A stretch of 64,000 bases of DNA from Mangrovimicrobium sp048323675 (lineage in GTDB: Bacteria > Pseudomonadota > Gammaproteobacteria > Pseudomonadales > Halieaceae), in contig NZ_JBLWFK010000004.1 of the NCBI RefSeq assembly GCF_048323675.1, positions 372,001-436,000 on the forward strand, read 5' to 3'. Shown one piece after another: positions 29,008-38,252 of the stretch. Position numbers and translations under genes: made by a program. Numbering within the stretch: position 1 is the first letter of the stretch; each line of letters begins with the position of its first letter. The notes under the pieces were generated by a model, which worked only from the letters and a program-made list of their open reading frames with translations, searched no databases and was not told the origin of the DNA.

Positions 29008-29130
29008 GCCGTTGGCATCCCGGGTCTACACTGAAACATTCCACCCCGCCTCCGGCATTCCAGGCCGACACGCCACGGTGCGCAAGCACCGGGTGAGGCG
29101 ACCCACAATTCATGACCACAGGACACTGAC

Positions 29131-31287
29131 ATGATGTATCAGAGTGAGCAGTTTACGCTCCGGCGTCTCGACGGCGACATCGCCGAACTGTGTTTCGACC
29201 TGCAGGGCGAATCCGTAAACAAGTTCGACCAGGCCAGCGTTGCCAGCCTGACCGCGGCCCTGGACGCCCTCGAAGCCGAGCAGGGTATTCGCGGCCTGCT
29301 CCTCACCTCCGGCAAGTCCGTGTTTATCGTCGGCGCCGATATCACCGAGTTCCTGCAACTGTTCGGCGCCAGCAAGGAGGAGATCAAGGCCTTCTCCGGC
29401 GTCAACAATGCCAATTTCAATCGTATCGCCGCCCTGCCCTACCCCACCGCAGTGGCAATCAACGGTTTCGCCATGGGCGGCGGCATGGAGATCAGCCTGG
29501 CCTGCGACTTCCGCATCATGAGCACCGCAGCCAAGATCGGCCTGCCGGAAACCAAGCTCGGCATCCTGCCCGGCTGGGGCGGCACCACCCGCCTGCCGCG
29601 CCTGATCGGCGTGGACGAGGCAGTCACCTGGATCGCCACCGGCGCCGACCAGCGCGCCGACGCGGCCCTCAAGGCCGGCGCCGTGGATGCGGTCGCCGAG
29701 CCGGGTGCGCTGCGCGATGTCGCGCTGGCGACCCTGCAAAACGCCATCGACGGCAAACTCGACTACCTCGAGCGCCGCGCGCGCAAGAACGGCCCCCTGC
29801 CGCTGAACGACATCGAGGCCATGATGAGCTTCTTCACCATCAAGGCCATGGTCGGCCAGCAGGCGGGCAAGAACTACCCCGCGCCGATCAAGGTCGTGGA
29901 TGTCATCGAGGCGGCCCGCAGCATGTCCCTGGAAGACGCGCTGGCGGTCGAAGCCGATGCCTTCGCCGAACTCGCCAGCACCCCGGTCGCCACCGCGCTG
30001 GTCGGCGTCTTCCTCTCCGACCAGTTGCTTGGCAAGAAAGCCAAGGGCTGGGAAAAACAGGCCGACAAACCGGTGGAGCACGCGGCAGTACTCGGCGCCG
30101 GTATCATGGGCGGCGGCATCGCCTACCAGAGCGCCTACAAGGGCACCCCGATCAAGATGAAGGACATCAATCAGGCCGGCCTGGACCTCGGCCTGTCCGA
30201 AGCCAACAAGCTGCTGTCCAAGCGGGTCGCCCGCGGCCGCATGAGCCCCGAGGAAATGGGCAATGTGCTCAACAGCATCGACCCCACCCTGACCTACGCC
30301 GGCTTCGACGCTGTGGACATCGTGGTCGAGGCTGTAGTGGAGAACGAGAAGGTCAAGGGCATCGTACTGGCGGAGACCGAGGACCACATCACCGAGGACA
30401 CCATCCTCGCCTCCAACACCTCGACCATCTCCATCACTCGCCTGGCGCAGAACCTCAAACGCCCGGAAAACTTCTGCGGCATGCACTTCTTCAACCCGGT
30501 GCACGCCATGCCCCTGGTGGAAGTCATTCGCGGCGAGAAAACCTCTGACCGGGCGGTCGCCCGCACCGTGGCCTACGCCAACAAGATGGGCAAGAAAGCG
30601 GTGGTGGTGAAGGACTGTCCCGGCTTCCTGGTCAACCGGGTGCTGTTCCCCTACTTCGGCGGCTTCAACCTGCTGATCCGCGACGGCGCCGACTTCACCG
30701 CCATCGACAAAGTCATGGAGCGCTGGGGCTGGCCGATGGGCCCGGCCTACCTGATGGACGTGGTCGGCATCGACACCGGTGTCCACGCCGCCAAAGTCAT
30801 GGCGGAGGGCTTCCCCGACCGCATGGCGCCGGACTTCAAAAGCGCCACCGAGATGATGTTCGAGCTGGAGCGTTTCGGCCAGAAAAACGGCAAGGGCTTC
30901 TACGAATACGTGCCGGACAAGAAAGGCAAGCCGAAGAAAACTCTCAACGCGGACGTCTACGCCATGTTTGGCGACAGCGCCGGCCCGCGCCAGGAGTTCG
31001 CGCGCGAGGAGATCGAGATGCGCATGATGCTGCCCATGGCCATCGAACTGGCGCGCTGCCTGGAAGAAGGCATTGTCGACTCCCCGGCGGAAGCGGACCT
31101 GGCGATGCTCTACGGCGTCGGCTTCCCGCCCTTCCGCGGCGGCATCTTCCGCTGGATGGACACCATCGGCCTGGCCGCCATCGCCGAGGCTTCAGAGAAG
31201 TATGCGCCCCTCGGCAAGGCCTACGAGCTGACCGAGCGCATGCAAGCCATGCTCGCCAATGGCGAGACCTACTACGCCTACAAATGA
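29131..31287 (+). CDS. fadB: Fatty acid oxidation complex alpha subunit
   Basis: Multifunctional enzyme with an N-terminal enoyl-CoA hydratase/isomerase (about 1-190) and a C-terminal 3-hydroxyacyl-CoA dehydrogenase (about 310-718). Counting from the second Met (29134), the hydratase glutamates are E119 (GGGMEISLA) and E139 (GLPETKLG), the E. coli positions. The NAD motif is VLGAGIMGGGIAYQSA and the dehydrogenase histidine lies in CGMHFFNPVHAMPLVE. 718 aa (E. coli 729). AGGA precedes the first ATG by 7 nt. fadA follows 28 nt later. Confidence 0.96.
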   Translation: MMYQSEQFTLRRLDGDIAELCFDLQGESVNKFDQASVASLTAALDALEAEQGIRGLLLTSGKSVFIVGADITEFLQLFGASKEEIKAFSGVNNANFNRIAALPYPTAVAINGFAMGGGMEISLACDFRIMSTAAKIGLPETKLGILPGWGGTTRLPRLIGVDEAVTWIATGADQRADAALKAGAVDAVAEPGALRDVALATLQNAIDGKLDYLERRARKNGPLPLNDIEAMMSFFTIKAMVGQQAGKNYPAPIKVVDVIEAARSMSLEDALAVEADAFAELASTPVATALVGVFLSDQLLGKKAKGWEKQADKPVEHAAVLGAGIMGGGIAYQSAYKGTPIKMKDINQAGLDLGLSEANKLLSKRVARGRMSPEEMGNVLNSIDPTLTYAGFDAVDIVVEAVVENEKVKGIVLAETEDHITEDTILASNTSTISITRLAQNLKRPENFCGMHFFNPVHAMPLVEVIRGEKTSDRAVARTVAYANKMGKKAVVVKDCPGFLVNRVLFPYFGGFNLLIRDGADFTAIDKVMERWGWPMGPAYLMDVVGIDTGVHAAKVMAEGFPDRMAPDFKSATEMMFELERFGQKNGKGFYEYVPDKKGKPKKTLNADVYAMFGDSAGPRQEFAREEIEMRMMLPMAIELARCLEEGIVDSPAEADLAMLYGVGFPPFRGGIFRWMDTIGLAAIAEASEKYAPLGKAYELTERMQAMLANGETYYAYK

Positions 31288-31315
31288 GCCCGGGCCGGGA
31301 TAGAGGAGAGAGATT

Positions 31316-32497
31316 GTGAGTATGAATCCCCGAGACGCAGTAATTGTCGACTACGCCCGTTCCGCCATGGGGCGATCCAAGAATGGCTGTTTCCGCAACG
31401 TGCGCGCGGACGACCTGTCCGCCGCCGTGATCAAGGGCATGCTGGCCCGCAACCAAGCGCTGGACCCGAAAGAGATCGACGATCTCATCTGGGGCTGCGT
31501 GATCCAGCGCGGCGAACAGGGCATGAACCTGGCGCGGATGATCGTGCTGAACGCCGAACTGCCCCACGAAGTTCCCGCGCAGACCGTCAACCGCCTGTGC
31601 GGCTCATCGATGAGCGCCCTGCACACCGCCACCGCCAATATCATGGCCGGCATCGGTGACGTCTACCTGGTGGGCGGCGTCGAACACCTGGGTCACCTGC
31701 CGATGATGGACACCGCCAACATCGACCCCAATCCGCGCATGGGCCGCTCGGTGGCCAAGGCCGCCGGCCTGATGGGCATGACTGCCGAGTACCTGGCGAT
31801 CCTCCACGGCATCAGCCGCGAACAGCAGGACCAGTTCGGCCTGCGCTCCCACCAGCTGGCCCACAAGGCTACCCTGGAGGGCAAGTTCGCCCGGGAGATC
31901 ATCCCGGTGGACGGTCACGACGAAAGCGGCAGCCTGGTCTCTATCACCGCGGACGAGACCATCCGCCCGGAGACCACCTTCGAAGGCCTCGCCGCGCTGC
32001 CGCCCGCCTTCAACCCCCAGGGTGGTACGGTGACGGCGGGACAGTCCTCCCAGGTCTCCGACGGCGCTTCCGCCATGCTGATGATGTCCGCGGAAAAAGC
32101 CCAGGCGCTGGGCCTGAAGCCTATCGCGCGGGTCCGCGCCGCCACCCTGGCGGGGGTCGATCCCTCGATCATGGGTTACGGCCCGGTGCCCTCCACCAAA
32201 AAGGCGCTGAAGCAACTCGGCCTGAGCATGGGTGACATCGAGATGATGGAACTCAACGAGGCTTTTGCCGCCCAGGCGCTGGTGGTGCTGAAGGACCTGG
32301 ACCTGCTGGACAAGATGGACGAGAAGGTCAACGTGCACGGCGGCGCCATCGCCCTCGGCCACCCCTTCGGCTGCTCCGGCACCCGCATCACCGGCTCCCT
32401 GCTGAACATCATGGAGGACCGCGACATGACCCTGGGCGTGTCCACCATGTGCATCGGCCTGGGACAGGGCATTACCACGGTGCTTGAGCGGGTATAA
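31316..32497 (+). CDS. fadA: 3-ketoacyl-CoA thiolase, beta subunit
   Basis: Last step of beta-oxidation, releasing acetyl-CoA. 393 aa. Acyl-accepting cysteine C95 in NRLCGSSMSALH, NEAFAAQ, the histidine in GGAIALGHPFGCSGTR, and the second cysteine in STMCIGLGQG. GTG start at 31316 was preferred because GAGGAG is 7 nt upstream; ATG 31322 is the alternative. Forms the FadBA heterotetramer with the gene before it. Ends at a strong terminator. Confidence 0.96.
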   Translation: MSMNPRDAVIVDYARSAMGRSKNGCFRNVRADDLSAAVIKGMLARNQALDPKEIDDLIWGCVIQRGEQGMNLARMIVLNAELPHEVPAQTVNRLCGSSMSALHTATANIMAGIGDVYLVGGVEHLGHLPMMDTANIDPNPRMGRSVAKAAGLMGMTAEYLAILHGISREQQDQFGLRSHQLAHKATLEGKFAREIIPVDGHDESGSLVSITADETIRPETTFEGLAALPPAFNPQGGTVTAGQSSQVSDGASAMLMMSAEKAQALGLKPIARVRAATLAGVDPSIMGYGPVPSTKKALKQLGLSMGDIEMMELNEAFAAQALVVLKDLDLLDKMDEKVNVHGGAIALGHPFGCSGTRITGSLLNIMEDRDMTLGVSTMCIGLGQGITTVLERV

Positions 32498-32530
32498 GCG
32501 CCGGCGCCGACTGGCAATCACGACCCGACA

Positions 32531-32558
32531 ATGGCCCTCGAGAGAGGGCCATTTTTTT
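32531..32558 (+). terminator. Terminator of fadBA
   Basis: Perfect 9-bp stem ATGGCCCTC / GAGGGCCAT with a GAGA tetraloop followed by seven T, 33 bp after the fadA stop. Confidence 0.92.
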
Positions 32559-32582
32559 ATCTGGCCCGGGAGATTTTCCGGC

Positions 32583-32906
32583 TCAGGCTGTGGACTGCGT
32601 CAGCAGGCGGTCGATATCGTCGAGCACTATGATGAGCTTTTGCACCGGCAAACCGCTGCCGCGGAAGTGTTCCTCCGCCATCGGCGCAATGCCGCACTGC
32701 CCCGGCAGGGGCTGGTCTTCGTCGAGCAGGCGCCGCATGGTGGGCAGGAACACGAATTGCAGCCACTGCGGCAGAGACATGGTATCGATAAAAAAGGGCT
32801 GGGTAGACGCGAACGCCTCGGCTGGCGGCGCTTCTGCCTCCCACATATCCAGTTGCCGAAGCTGGGCTTCGATATCGATCAACAGCGCTGCTACCTGGGT
32901 CCGCAC
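32583..32906 (-). CDS. yqcC: YqcC family protein (DUF446)
   Basis: 107-aa protein of a gammaproteobacterial family of unknown role; in many genomes it neighbours the tRNA pseudouridine synthase gene truC, which is absent here. Family blocks are clear: LRQLDMWEAEAPPAEAFASTQPFFIDTM, LPQWLQFVFLPTMRRLL and LPGQCGIAPMAEEHFR. GTG start with GGAGG 7 nt upstream. Convergent with fadA across the terminator. A TAGAAT at 32975-32980 (minus) may be its -10. Confidence 0.85.
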   Translation of the reverse strand: MRTQVAALLIDIEAQLRQLDMWEAEAPPAEAFASTQPFFIDTMSLPQWLQFVFLPTMRRLLDEDQPLPGQCGIAPMAEEHFRGSGLPVQKLIIVLDDIDRLLTQSTA

Positions 32907-33001
32907 GGCATTCCTCCCGGGGTACCGAGTCGCCCGTCACTCAGGGCCACTCGTTTTACGGATACAAAAACCGGATTCTACAGGATTTGTCGCCGGGACC
33001 T

Positions 33002-33030
33002 TTGACCACCTGCACGATTGCCAGTAATCT
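33002..33030 (+). promoter_or_regulatory. Putative tRNA-Gly promoter
   Basis: TTGACC (33002-33007), 17-bp spacer, TAATCT (33025-33030). It ends 12 bp before the first tRNA base. Confidence 0.5.
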
Positions 33031-33042
33031 CTGCCGACCACT

Positions 33043-33116
33043 GCGGGTGTAGTTCAATGGTAGAACTGGAGCTTCCCAAGCTTCAAACGTGGGTTCGATT
33101 CCCATCACCCGCTCCA
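33043..33116 (+). tRNA. glyU: tRNA-Gly (anticodon CCC), CCA encoded
   Basis: 74 nt with a full cloverleaf. The acceptor stem GCGGGTG / CACCCGC has seven pairs. The D arm holds TAGTTCAATGGTAGAA, and the anticodon arm is GGAGC-TTCCCAA-GCTTC with CCC in the loop centre. The T arm is GTGGG-TTCGATT-CCCAT, followed by discriminator T and an encoded CCA. It closely resembles E. coli glyU. Reads GGG codons. Confidence 0.96.
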
Positions 33117-33298
33117 GTCAATTGCATCACCGTTTTGCTTTGCACAGGTCTACAGGGCACAGCCCGGCCCCTTGGCCAGGCGTTGCTGCCCGGCGGGTAG
33201 CATCTATACAGCATATAACGCGGACCTCCCTGTCCGTATCGATCAGTCTCTCTGGCGCAGCCGGTACTACACCCGCGTCGTCATGGCGGCAGCTTCCG
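33117..33298. other. Spacer after tRNA-Gly
   Basis: 182 bp with no ORF, no clear hairpin-plus-U terminator and no promoter I would defend. Confidence 0.5.
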
Positions 33299-33766
33299 TC
33301 ACGGAGAATCTGAATTCCAGGTGTCCCTGATGTAGAGCCACTTACCGTCCTTTTTCACCGAGACAGACAGGTATTTCCCGGTATCGACGACCGCGCCGGA
33401 GCTGTCCGTCGCCCGGTAATAGCCCGACTGCCAGCCGAGGTCACCGGAAACGCCGCCGGTGGGCTCGGCGTCCAGGTGCATACTCATCCCGGCGCTCATT
33501 GAGGCCGCCGTGTCCTTCGCATAGTAAGCGCGGATCGCCGCCCGACCCTGTACTGGGGCCACACCCGGGGGCATGAGTACCGCGTCCTCGGCGTACAGGT
33601 TCGCCAGGGCATCGGCATCGCCGCTGTTATAGGCGGACATCCAGGACTCGTCGACAGCCCGTAACGCCGCCGAATCGGCGGCAGAGTCCGCCATCGCCTG
33701 CCCGGCGCCGGTGAGGATGAATACCAGGGTCAAGCAGATGATTCTGGTTATTTTCTGGATACACAC
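33299..33766 (-). CDS. Secreted NTF2-like (SnoaL/DUF4440) protein
   Basis: 155 aa from a GTG at 33766 with GGGAGG 8 nt upstream. The signal peptide is MCIQKITRIICLTLVFILTGAGQAMA. The mature part is an NTF2-like cone fold: ALRAVDESWMSAYNSGDADALANLYAEDAVLMPPG, then PVQGRAAIRAYYAKD and the final sheet KYLSVSVKKDGKWLYIRDTWNSD. Relatives include enzymes and ligand binders, so no reaction is claimed. Probably periplasmic. The longer frame to 33871 lacks homology. Divergent from the MOSC gene. Confidence 0.78.
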   Translation of the reverse strand: MCIQKITRIICLTLVFILTGAGQAMADSAADSAALRAVDESWMSAYNSGDADALANLYAEDAVLMPPGVAPVQGRAAIRAYYAKDTAASMSAGMSMHLDAEPTGGVSGDLGWQSGYYRATDSSGAVVDTGKYLSVSVKKDGKWLYIRDTWNSDSP

Positions 33767-33948
33767 GTTCTTAACCTCCCAGTCAGATTGGTAGTCCTGA
33801 ACACGCGTCAGTGCGACACGCCCAGACTCGCGGCGGTCGTATTGGCAAGCTGAGTGTAGACCACAATGCAAACAGCGGTGCTTTCAATCGCACGGCGATT
33901 CCGGCTATCGTGCCTGTACTTTTCCCATCGACACCACGCGGTGACGCC

Positions 33949-34593
33949 TTGCGCATAGAGTCAGTCAACACCTCCACCGGCCGCGAGGTTGAATACCGGG
34001 GCGAGCCGGTGAGGACCGGTATCTTCAAGCGACCCATCGTCGACCCGCTCCCGGTACACACCAGTGGCTGCGATGGCGACGAGCAATCCGACCTCGTCAA
34101 CCATGGCGGCGAACACAAGGCGGTCTATGCCTTCGGCCTGCAGCACTACCCGCACTGGCAACAGGTGCTGGGTCGCAGCTATTCCGCCGGCGCCTTCGGC
34201 GAAAATCTCTCGGTGAGTGAACTCGACGAAAAGCAGGTCCACCTGGGCGACCGATTCCGCGCCGGTGATGCGCTGCTGGAAGTGAGCCAGCCGCGCAATC
34301 CCTGCTTCAAGCTGGGTATCGCGCTCGGCGACGAGCGCGCGCCCGCCCTGTTCACCCTGCACTTTCACACCGGGGTCTATTTCCGCGTGCTGGAGGCAGG
34401 AACGATTCGCGCCGGTGACGAGCTGGTACTGGAGCGCCCCCACCCCTCGGCGCTTTCCGTCCACGCGCTGTTCCGGGCAAAGCACGACCGCAACAGCTCC
34501 GGGCGGGAACAGGTATTACGCAGCGCACTGGAAATCGAGGAACTGGCGCCGGAGTGGCAGGCCCAGGTGGAGCACGCACTGCAGGCCTACTGA
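33949..34593 (+). CDS. MOSC domain protein, YiiM type
   Basis: About 214 aa. MOSC fold with VHTSGCDGDEQSDLVNHGGEHKAVYAF, the segment GAFGENLSVSELDEKQVHLGDRF and the conserved cysteine in SQPRNPCFKLG, a molybdenum-cofactor sulfur site in relatives. YiiM of E. coli reduces N-hydroxylated compounds; activity here is inferred. The start is uncertain: I prefer the TTG at 33949, where homology begins, with GGTGA upstream. The open frame extends to an ATG at 33811 without family-like sequence. Convergent with dinG. Confidence 0.75.
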   Translation: MRIESVNTSTGREVEYRGEPVRTGIFKRPIVDPLPVHTSGCDGDEQSDLVNHGGEHKAVYAFGLQHYPHWQQVLGRSYSAGAFGENLSVSELDEKQVHLGDRFRAGDALLEVSQPRNPCFKLGIALGDERAPALFTLHFHTGVYFRVLEAGTIRAGDELVLERPHPSALSVHALFRAKHDRNSSGREQVLRSALEIEELAPEWQAQVEHALQAY

Positions 34594-34597
34594 AGTT

Positions 34598-36724
34598 TCA
34601 GCCCAGTTCGCGCCGGAACGGCGGCAGTGAATCCAGGATCGCCCGCCCGTAACGCTTGGTCAGAACGCGTCGGTCGAGCAGGGTCACGCGCCCGGTATCG
34701 CTCTCGGTACGCAGCAGGCGGCCCGCGGCCTGCACCAGGCGGATCGCCGCGTCCGGCACGCTGATTTCCATGAAGGAATTGCCCCCGCGGGCCTCGATCC
34801 ACTCGCTCAGCGAAGCCTCCAGCGGGCTATCCGGGACGGCGAAGGGTATCTTGGCGATCACCACGTGCCGGCAGTACTCACCGGGCAGGTCGACCCCCTC
34901 GGCGAAGCTCGCCAGGCCGAAGATCACGCTGCCCTCACCCGCGTCGATGCGCTCGCGGTGCCGGCGCAGGGTTTCCTGCTTGCTGTAGTCGCCCTGCACC
35001 AGGATCCGCTCGCCCATGCTGGCGCTGACGCCCTCGTAGACATCGAGCATCTGGCGGCGCGAGGAAAACAGCACCAGGCAGCCCTCGCGCGGATCCAGCA
35101 GGGTTGGCAGCATCGCAATGATCGCCGCGGTATGGGCACGGGCATCACCCGGCTCGCAATCCATGGGCGGTACGGCAAACACGGCGCCACTGTAGTCGAA
35201 GGGGCTGGCAACCTGCTTGTAGTTGCCCGCAGCCGGCGCTCCGGAGTGCAGGCGAAAACGATCGAAGGAGTTCAGCGCGGTGATGGTTGCCGAGGTGACG
35301 ATCACCCCCGCCGCGCGCCGCCACAGGTGATCCTGCAGGATCTCCGCCGCCAGTACCGGGCTGCTGCGCAGTTCGAAACCGAACTGCCCGTTGTTGTTGA
35401 GCATGGTTATCCAGCGGGCGATCGGGGGTTCCGAACGGTCGTCCCCGGCCGGGGCGGCAAAACTTTCCCACAGGGCCAGCGCCGATTCAGCCCGCCCCAG
35501 CATGCCGCCGAGGTTGAGGTGCCAGGTTTCCACTTCGTCCTTGTCGACCGCGGCCAGGTCGTCTTCCAAGGCGCCCTCGAGCCGCGCCTCCATGCGCGCC
35601 AGGGCGCCGCCGAGTTTGCCGAAGCGGGTTTCGAGGGTAGAGGCGAGCTGCCGAAGGTGATCGGGCACGATGCCGTGGGCAAAGCGCAGGCGCGGTTCGT
35701 CCGCCTCGGTATCCTCGCCCTCGAAGAGCTGGGCGACGGTCTGCTCGGCGAACTGCAATTCGGCGACCGCGGCGTCCATGTCCTCCTGCAGTTGGGTCAG
35801 GGCGTGGGCGGAAATATCCAGCGAGGTCAGCAGCGCACTGCCCTGCCCCAGCGCCTTGCGCGCATCCTCCAGCCAGGCGATGGTGGAATGCAGTCGGCAG
35901 AAACTGGAAAAGTGGGACAGCGCCTTGTCCGGCAGGTGGTGGCCTTCGTCGAAGACGTAGATGCTGTCCTCCGGCGGCGGCAGGATCGCGCCGCCACCCA
36001 GCGCGAGATCCGCCAGCACCAGGTCGTGGTTGGTCACCACCACGTCCGCGCCCTGCAGGCTCTCCCGCGCGCGGTAGAAACTGCACTGGCCGATGTTCGG
36101 GCAGCGTCGCCCGGAGCACTGGGAGTGGTCGGTGGTCAGGGGGTACCAGACCGCCTCGGCCAGGCTGTCCTGCCAGTTGTCGCGGTCGCCGTCCCACTCA
36201 CCCCGCCCCAGGGCATCCAGCATCGCCATGTAGACTGGCGCGGCTTCGTCGGGCGTCGCAGCGGCCACTTCATCCGGATAGAGTGGCAGCATGCCGCTCT
36301 CGCCCTCACGCTGCATGACCAGCCGGTCGAGCCGGGAGAGGCAGACATAGCGACGGCGCCCCTTGGCCAGTGCGGAATCAAATTGCAGGCCGCTATGCTT
36401 GCGGATGTCCGGCAGATCGCGGTTGATGAACTGTTCCTGCAGGGCGACGGTGGCGGTGGCGACCACCAGCCGCTTGCCCAGCGCCTGGGCCAGGGGAATG
36501 GCGGCCACGGCGTAGGCGATGGTCTTGCCGGTACCGGTGCCCGCCTCTATCACACAGACCGCCGGCTGCTCGGGGTCAGGCTCGCCGGCCTCGGGAATCC
36601 GCGCCAGGGTATTGGCGATCTCGGCGATCATCTGCCGCTGCCCCCAGCGCGGGGTCAGCTGCTTGCTGTCCATCAACGCGGTGTAGGCAGTGCGGATGGC
36701 GTCCTTGAGTTCGTCGCTAAGCAA
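34598..36724 (-). CDS. dinG: ATP-dependent iron-sulfur DNA helicase DinG
   Basis: 5'-to-3' superfamily 2 helicase of the XPD group that resolves R-loops and replication/transcription conflicts. 708 aa (E. coli 716). Walker A is AGTGTGKT at 61-68. The four [4Fe-4S] cysteines are at 128, 203, 208 and 214 (RRYVCLSR; QCSGRRCPNIGQCSFY). The DEGH box is at 259-262, and VQAAGRLLRTESDTG is motif VI. Begins 4 nt after the acyltransferase stop, so they are cotranscribed. In E. coli dinG is LexA-controlled; I see no LexA box here. Confidence 0.95.
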   Translation of the reverse strand: MLSDELKDAIRTAYTALMDSKQLTPRWGQRQMIAEIANTLARIPEAGEPDPEQPAVCVIEAGTGTGKTIAYAVAAIPLAQALGKRLVVATATVALQEQFINRDLPDIRKHSGLQFDSALAKGRRRYVCLSRLDRLVMQREGESGMLPLYPDEVAAATPDEAAPVYMAMLDALGRGEWDGDRDNWQDSLAEAVWYPLTTDHSQCSGRRCPNIGQCSFYRARESLQGADVVVTNHDLVLADLALGGGAILPPPEDSIYVFDEGHHLPDKALSHFSSFCRLHSTIAWLEDARKALGQGSALLTSLDISAHALTQLQEDMDAAVAELQFAEQTVAQLFEGEDTEADEPRLRFAHGIVPDHLRQLASTLETRFGKLGGALARMEARLEGALEDDLAAVDKDEVETWHLNLGGMLGRAESALALWESFAAPAGDDRSEPPIARWITMLNNNGQFGFELRSSPVLAAEILQDHLWRRAAGVIVTSATITALNSFDRFRLHSGAPAAGNYKQVASPFDYSGAVFAVPPMDCEPGDARAHTAAIIAMLPTLLDPREGCLVLFSSRRQMLDVYEGVSASMGERILVQGDYSKQETLRRHRERIDAGEGSVIFGLASFAEGVDLPGEYCRHVVIAKIPFAVPDSPLEASLSEWIEARGGNSFMEISVPDAAIRLVQAAGRLLRTESDTGRVTLLDRRVLTKRYGRAILDSLPPFRRELG

Positions 36725-36728
36725 TGTC

Positions 36729-37877
36729 TCAGTCTGCGAGCCGGTCCATCTTGCTCATCACGGCGTTGGCGTAAATAGCCAGCGCGTAGGGGCGATGGGC
36801 TTCCGGCAGCGCGTCGATGCGGGCATCGAACTGTTCGCGCGAACACTCGCCCGGCTCCAGGTAGAGATTGTCCGGGCGCGGCGCGTGTTCGCCATAGAGG
36901 TGGTCATAGGCATACAGGTTGGTGGGGTGCAGGCAGTAGTTGGCAATCACCTGGCGGTCGATTTCCTCGGCGACCTCATCGGCATTGCTGAATTCCGCCC
37001 CCAGCGGCGTACCGAAGGTGATGTGTACCTGCCCCTTCTCGCCAGAAATGCCCAGGCCGATGGAGGCAACATCTTCCTGCTCGCCTTTCTCGTAACGGCC
37101 GCTGGTGGCGAGCGCATGCAGTTCGTTGGCCTTGCGCCCATCGTTGGGGTCCAGTTCGTAGGAAATGGACACCGGCACGATGCCGAGCCCGGCGATATGT
37201 TCGCCGAATTCCTCGCTGTTCTTGTCGCGGCTCATCGACAGCATCTTGATCACCGCCGGCTCGGTGCGATCCAGCCCGTCCTTGGCCCGCCCCTCGCGCT
37301 GGGCGATCCAGACCGACTCCTGTTCCGACTGCAGCGAATGGCGGATGTAGTTCGCGAGGTGGCGGGAGGCCGCCAGCAGTTCCCGCGGGCCACTGACCGA
37401 GCGCCTGACAATGAAACTCTTGTTGAGGCGCATCAGGTCCGAAACCCAGGGCTTGGTCAGCAGGTTGTCGCCGATAGCGATGCGCACCGTGCGGTGACCG
37501 CTGCCGTTCAGGGCGTAGTTGGTAAATGCCGGGTCCATGGCGATGTCGCGGTGATTGGAGATGAACAGGTAGGGACGCGCAGGGTCCAGCTGGTCCAGGC
37601 CCGACACTGAAAAGCCGGCACAGCTGCCCTCGATCATGCGGTCCATGTAGACCTTGATGACCTGCTGCAGGGAGCGGATGTCGTCCACGCCGCGCAGTTC
37701 GCGCCTGAGCCCGAACTTCACCAACAGGCGGGCCAGCGGCGCGGAAAAGCCGGCCAGCCCGGACAGGCGCATTCGCGCCAGCACCGAGAGAAACTCCCGG
37801 TCGGCGAGCAGGCGGGAGAGCACCTCGGCAACCTCATCATCACGATAGGGCCGAATGTCAGCAAAAGGGTCAGACAA
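36729..37877 (-). CDS. Glycerophospholipid acyltransferase-family protein
   Basis: 382 aa. PlsC/GPAT-like fold: first motif SNHRDIAMDPAF (N108, H109, D115), then GPRELLAASRHL, IAQREGRAKDG in place of the usual FPEGTRS, and the late LGIVPVSISYELDP. The H-to-D spacing is five residues rather than the canonical four. I start at TTG 37877 (SDPFADIRPYRDDEV) because GAGGAA lies 6 nt upstream; ATG 37934 is possible. Substrate unknown; lysophospholipid or G3P is likely. In an operon with dinG. Confidence 0.75.
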   Translation of the reverse strand: MSDPFADIRPYRDDEVAEVLSRLLADREFLSVLARMRLSGLAGFSAPLARLLVKFGLRRELRGVDDIRSLQQVIKVYMDRMIEGSCAGFSVSGLDQLDPARPYLFISNHRDIAMDPAFTNYALNGSGHRTVRIAIGDNLLTKPWVSDLMRLNKSFIVRRSVSGPRELLAASRHLANYIRHSLQSEQESVWIAQREGRAKDGLDRTEPAVIKMLSMSRDKNSEEFGEHIAGLGIVPVSISYELDPNDGRKANELHALATSGRYEKGEQEDVASIGLGISGEKGQVHITFGTPLGAEFSNADEVAEEIDRQVIANYCLHPTNLYAYDHLYGEHAPRPDNLYLEPGECSREQFDARIDALPEAHRPYALAIYANAVMSKMDRLAD

Positions 37878-38024
37878 GCGAAATTCCTCGAATCCGGACG
37901 CCGCAACCTTAACCAAATTCACTGCCCGCGTCATCAACCAGTGCCGTTCAGGCGCTGACTTGCCCGATCCTTTCTGCTAATCTTCCCGCCGACCAATAAA
38001 TCCACAAGACTTCTGGGAGAAGTT

Positions 38025-38252
38025 ATGGACGCTGCTTCCGCCGCCCTGACCACGTTTGGTGTCGCCGCTCTCGCGGTGAGCTGGATTCTGCTGATGATCG
38101 CGTCCTGGAAGGAAGACTACTCCTGGGGGCTGTGCACCCTGTTTCTCCCCCCGCTGTCCTACCTCTACAGCCTGGCCCGCCTGGACAAGGCCGGCGAGGC
38201 AATCCTGGTGGCCATCGTCGGCTGGCTGCTGATCTGGTTCGGGATCGGCTGA
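38025..38252 (+). CDS. Small two-span membrane protein
   Basis: 75 aa with two hydrophobic segments (about 8-27, LTTFGVAALAVSWILLMIAS, and about 57-74, AILVAIVGWLLIWFGIG). A shorter apolar stretch lies between (CTLFLPPLSYLYSLAR), following the charged SWKEDYSW. GGGAGAAG precedes the ATG. No family recognised beyond general resemblance to small TM2-less membrane proteins. Divergent from the acyltransferase gene. Confidence 0.65.
   Translation: MDAASAALTTFGVAALAVSWILLMIASWKEDYSWGLCTLFLPPLSYLYSLARLDKAGEAILVAIVGWLLIWFGIG

Noticed and set aside
28892..29130. A firm fadBA core promoter
   Set aside because: Several half-matching hexamers exist (TTGGCA, TACACT, AACATT) but no pair has acceptable spacing, so only the PsrA-like site is listed.
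34865..36778. 637-codon plus-strand frame opposite dinG
   Set aside because: Antisense to DinG, whose helicase and iron-sulfur motifs are intact; the plus-strand product shows no recognisable family or signal.
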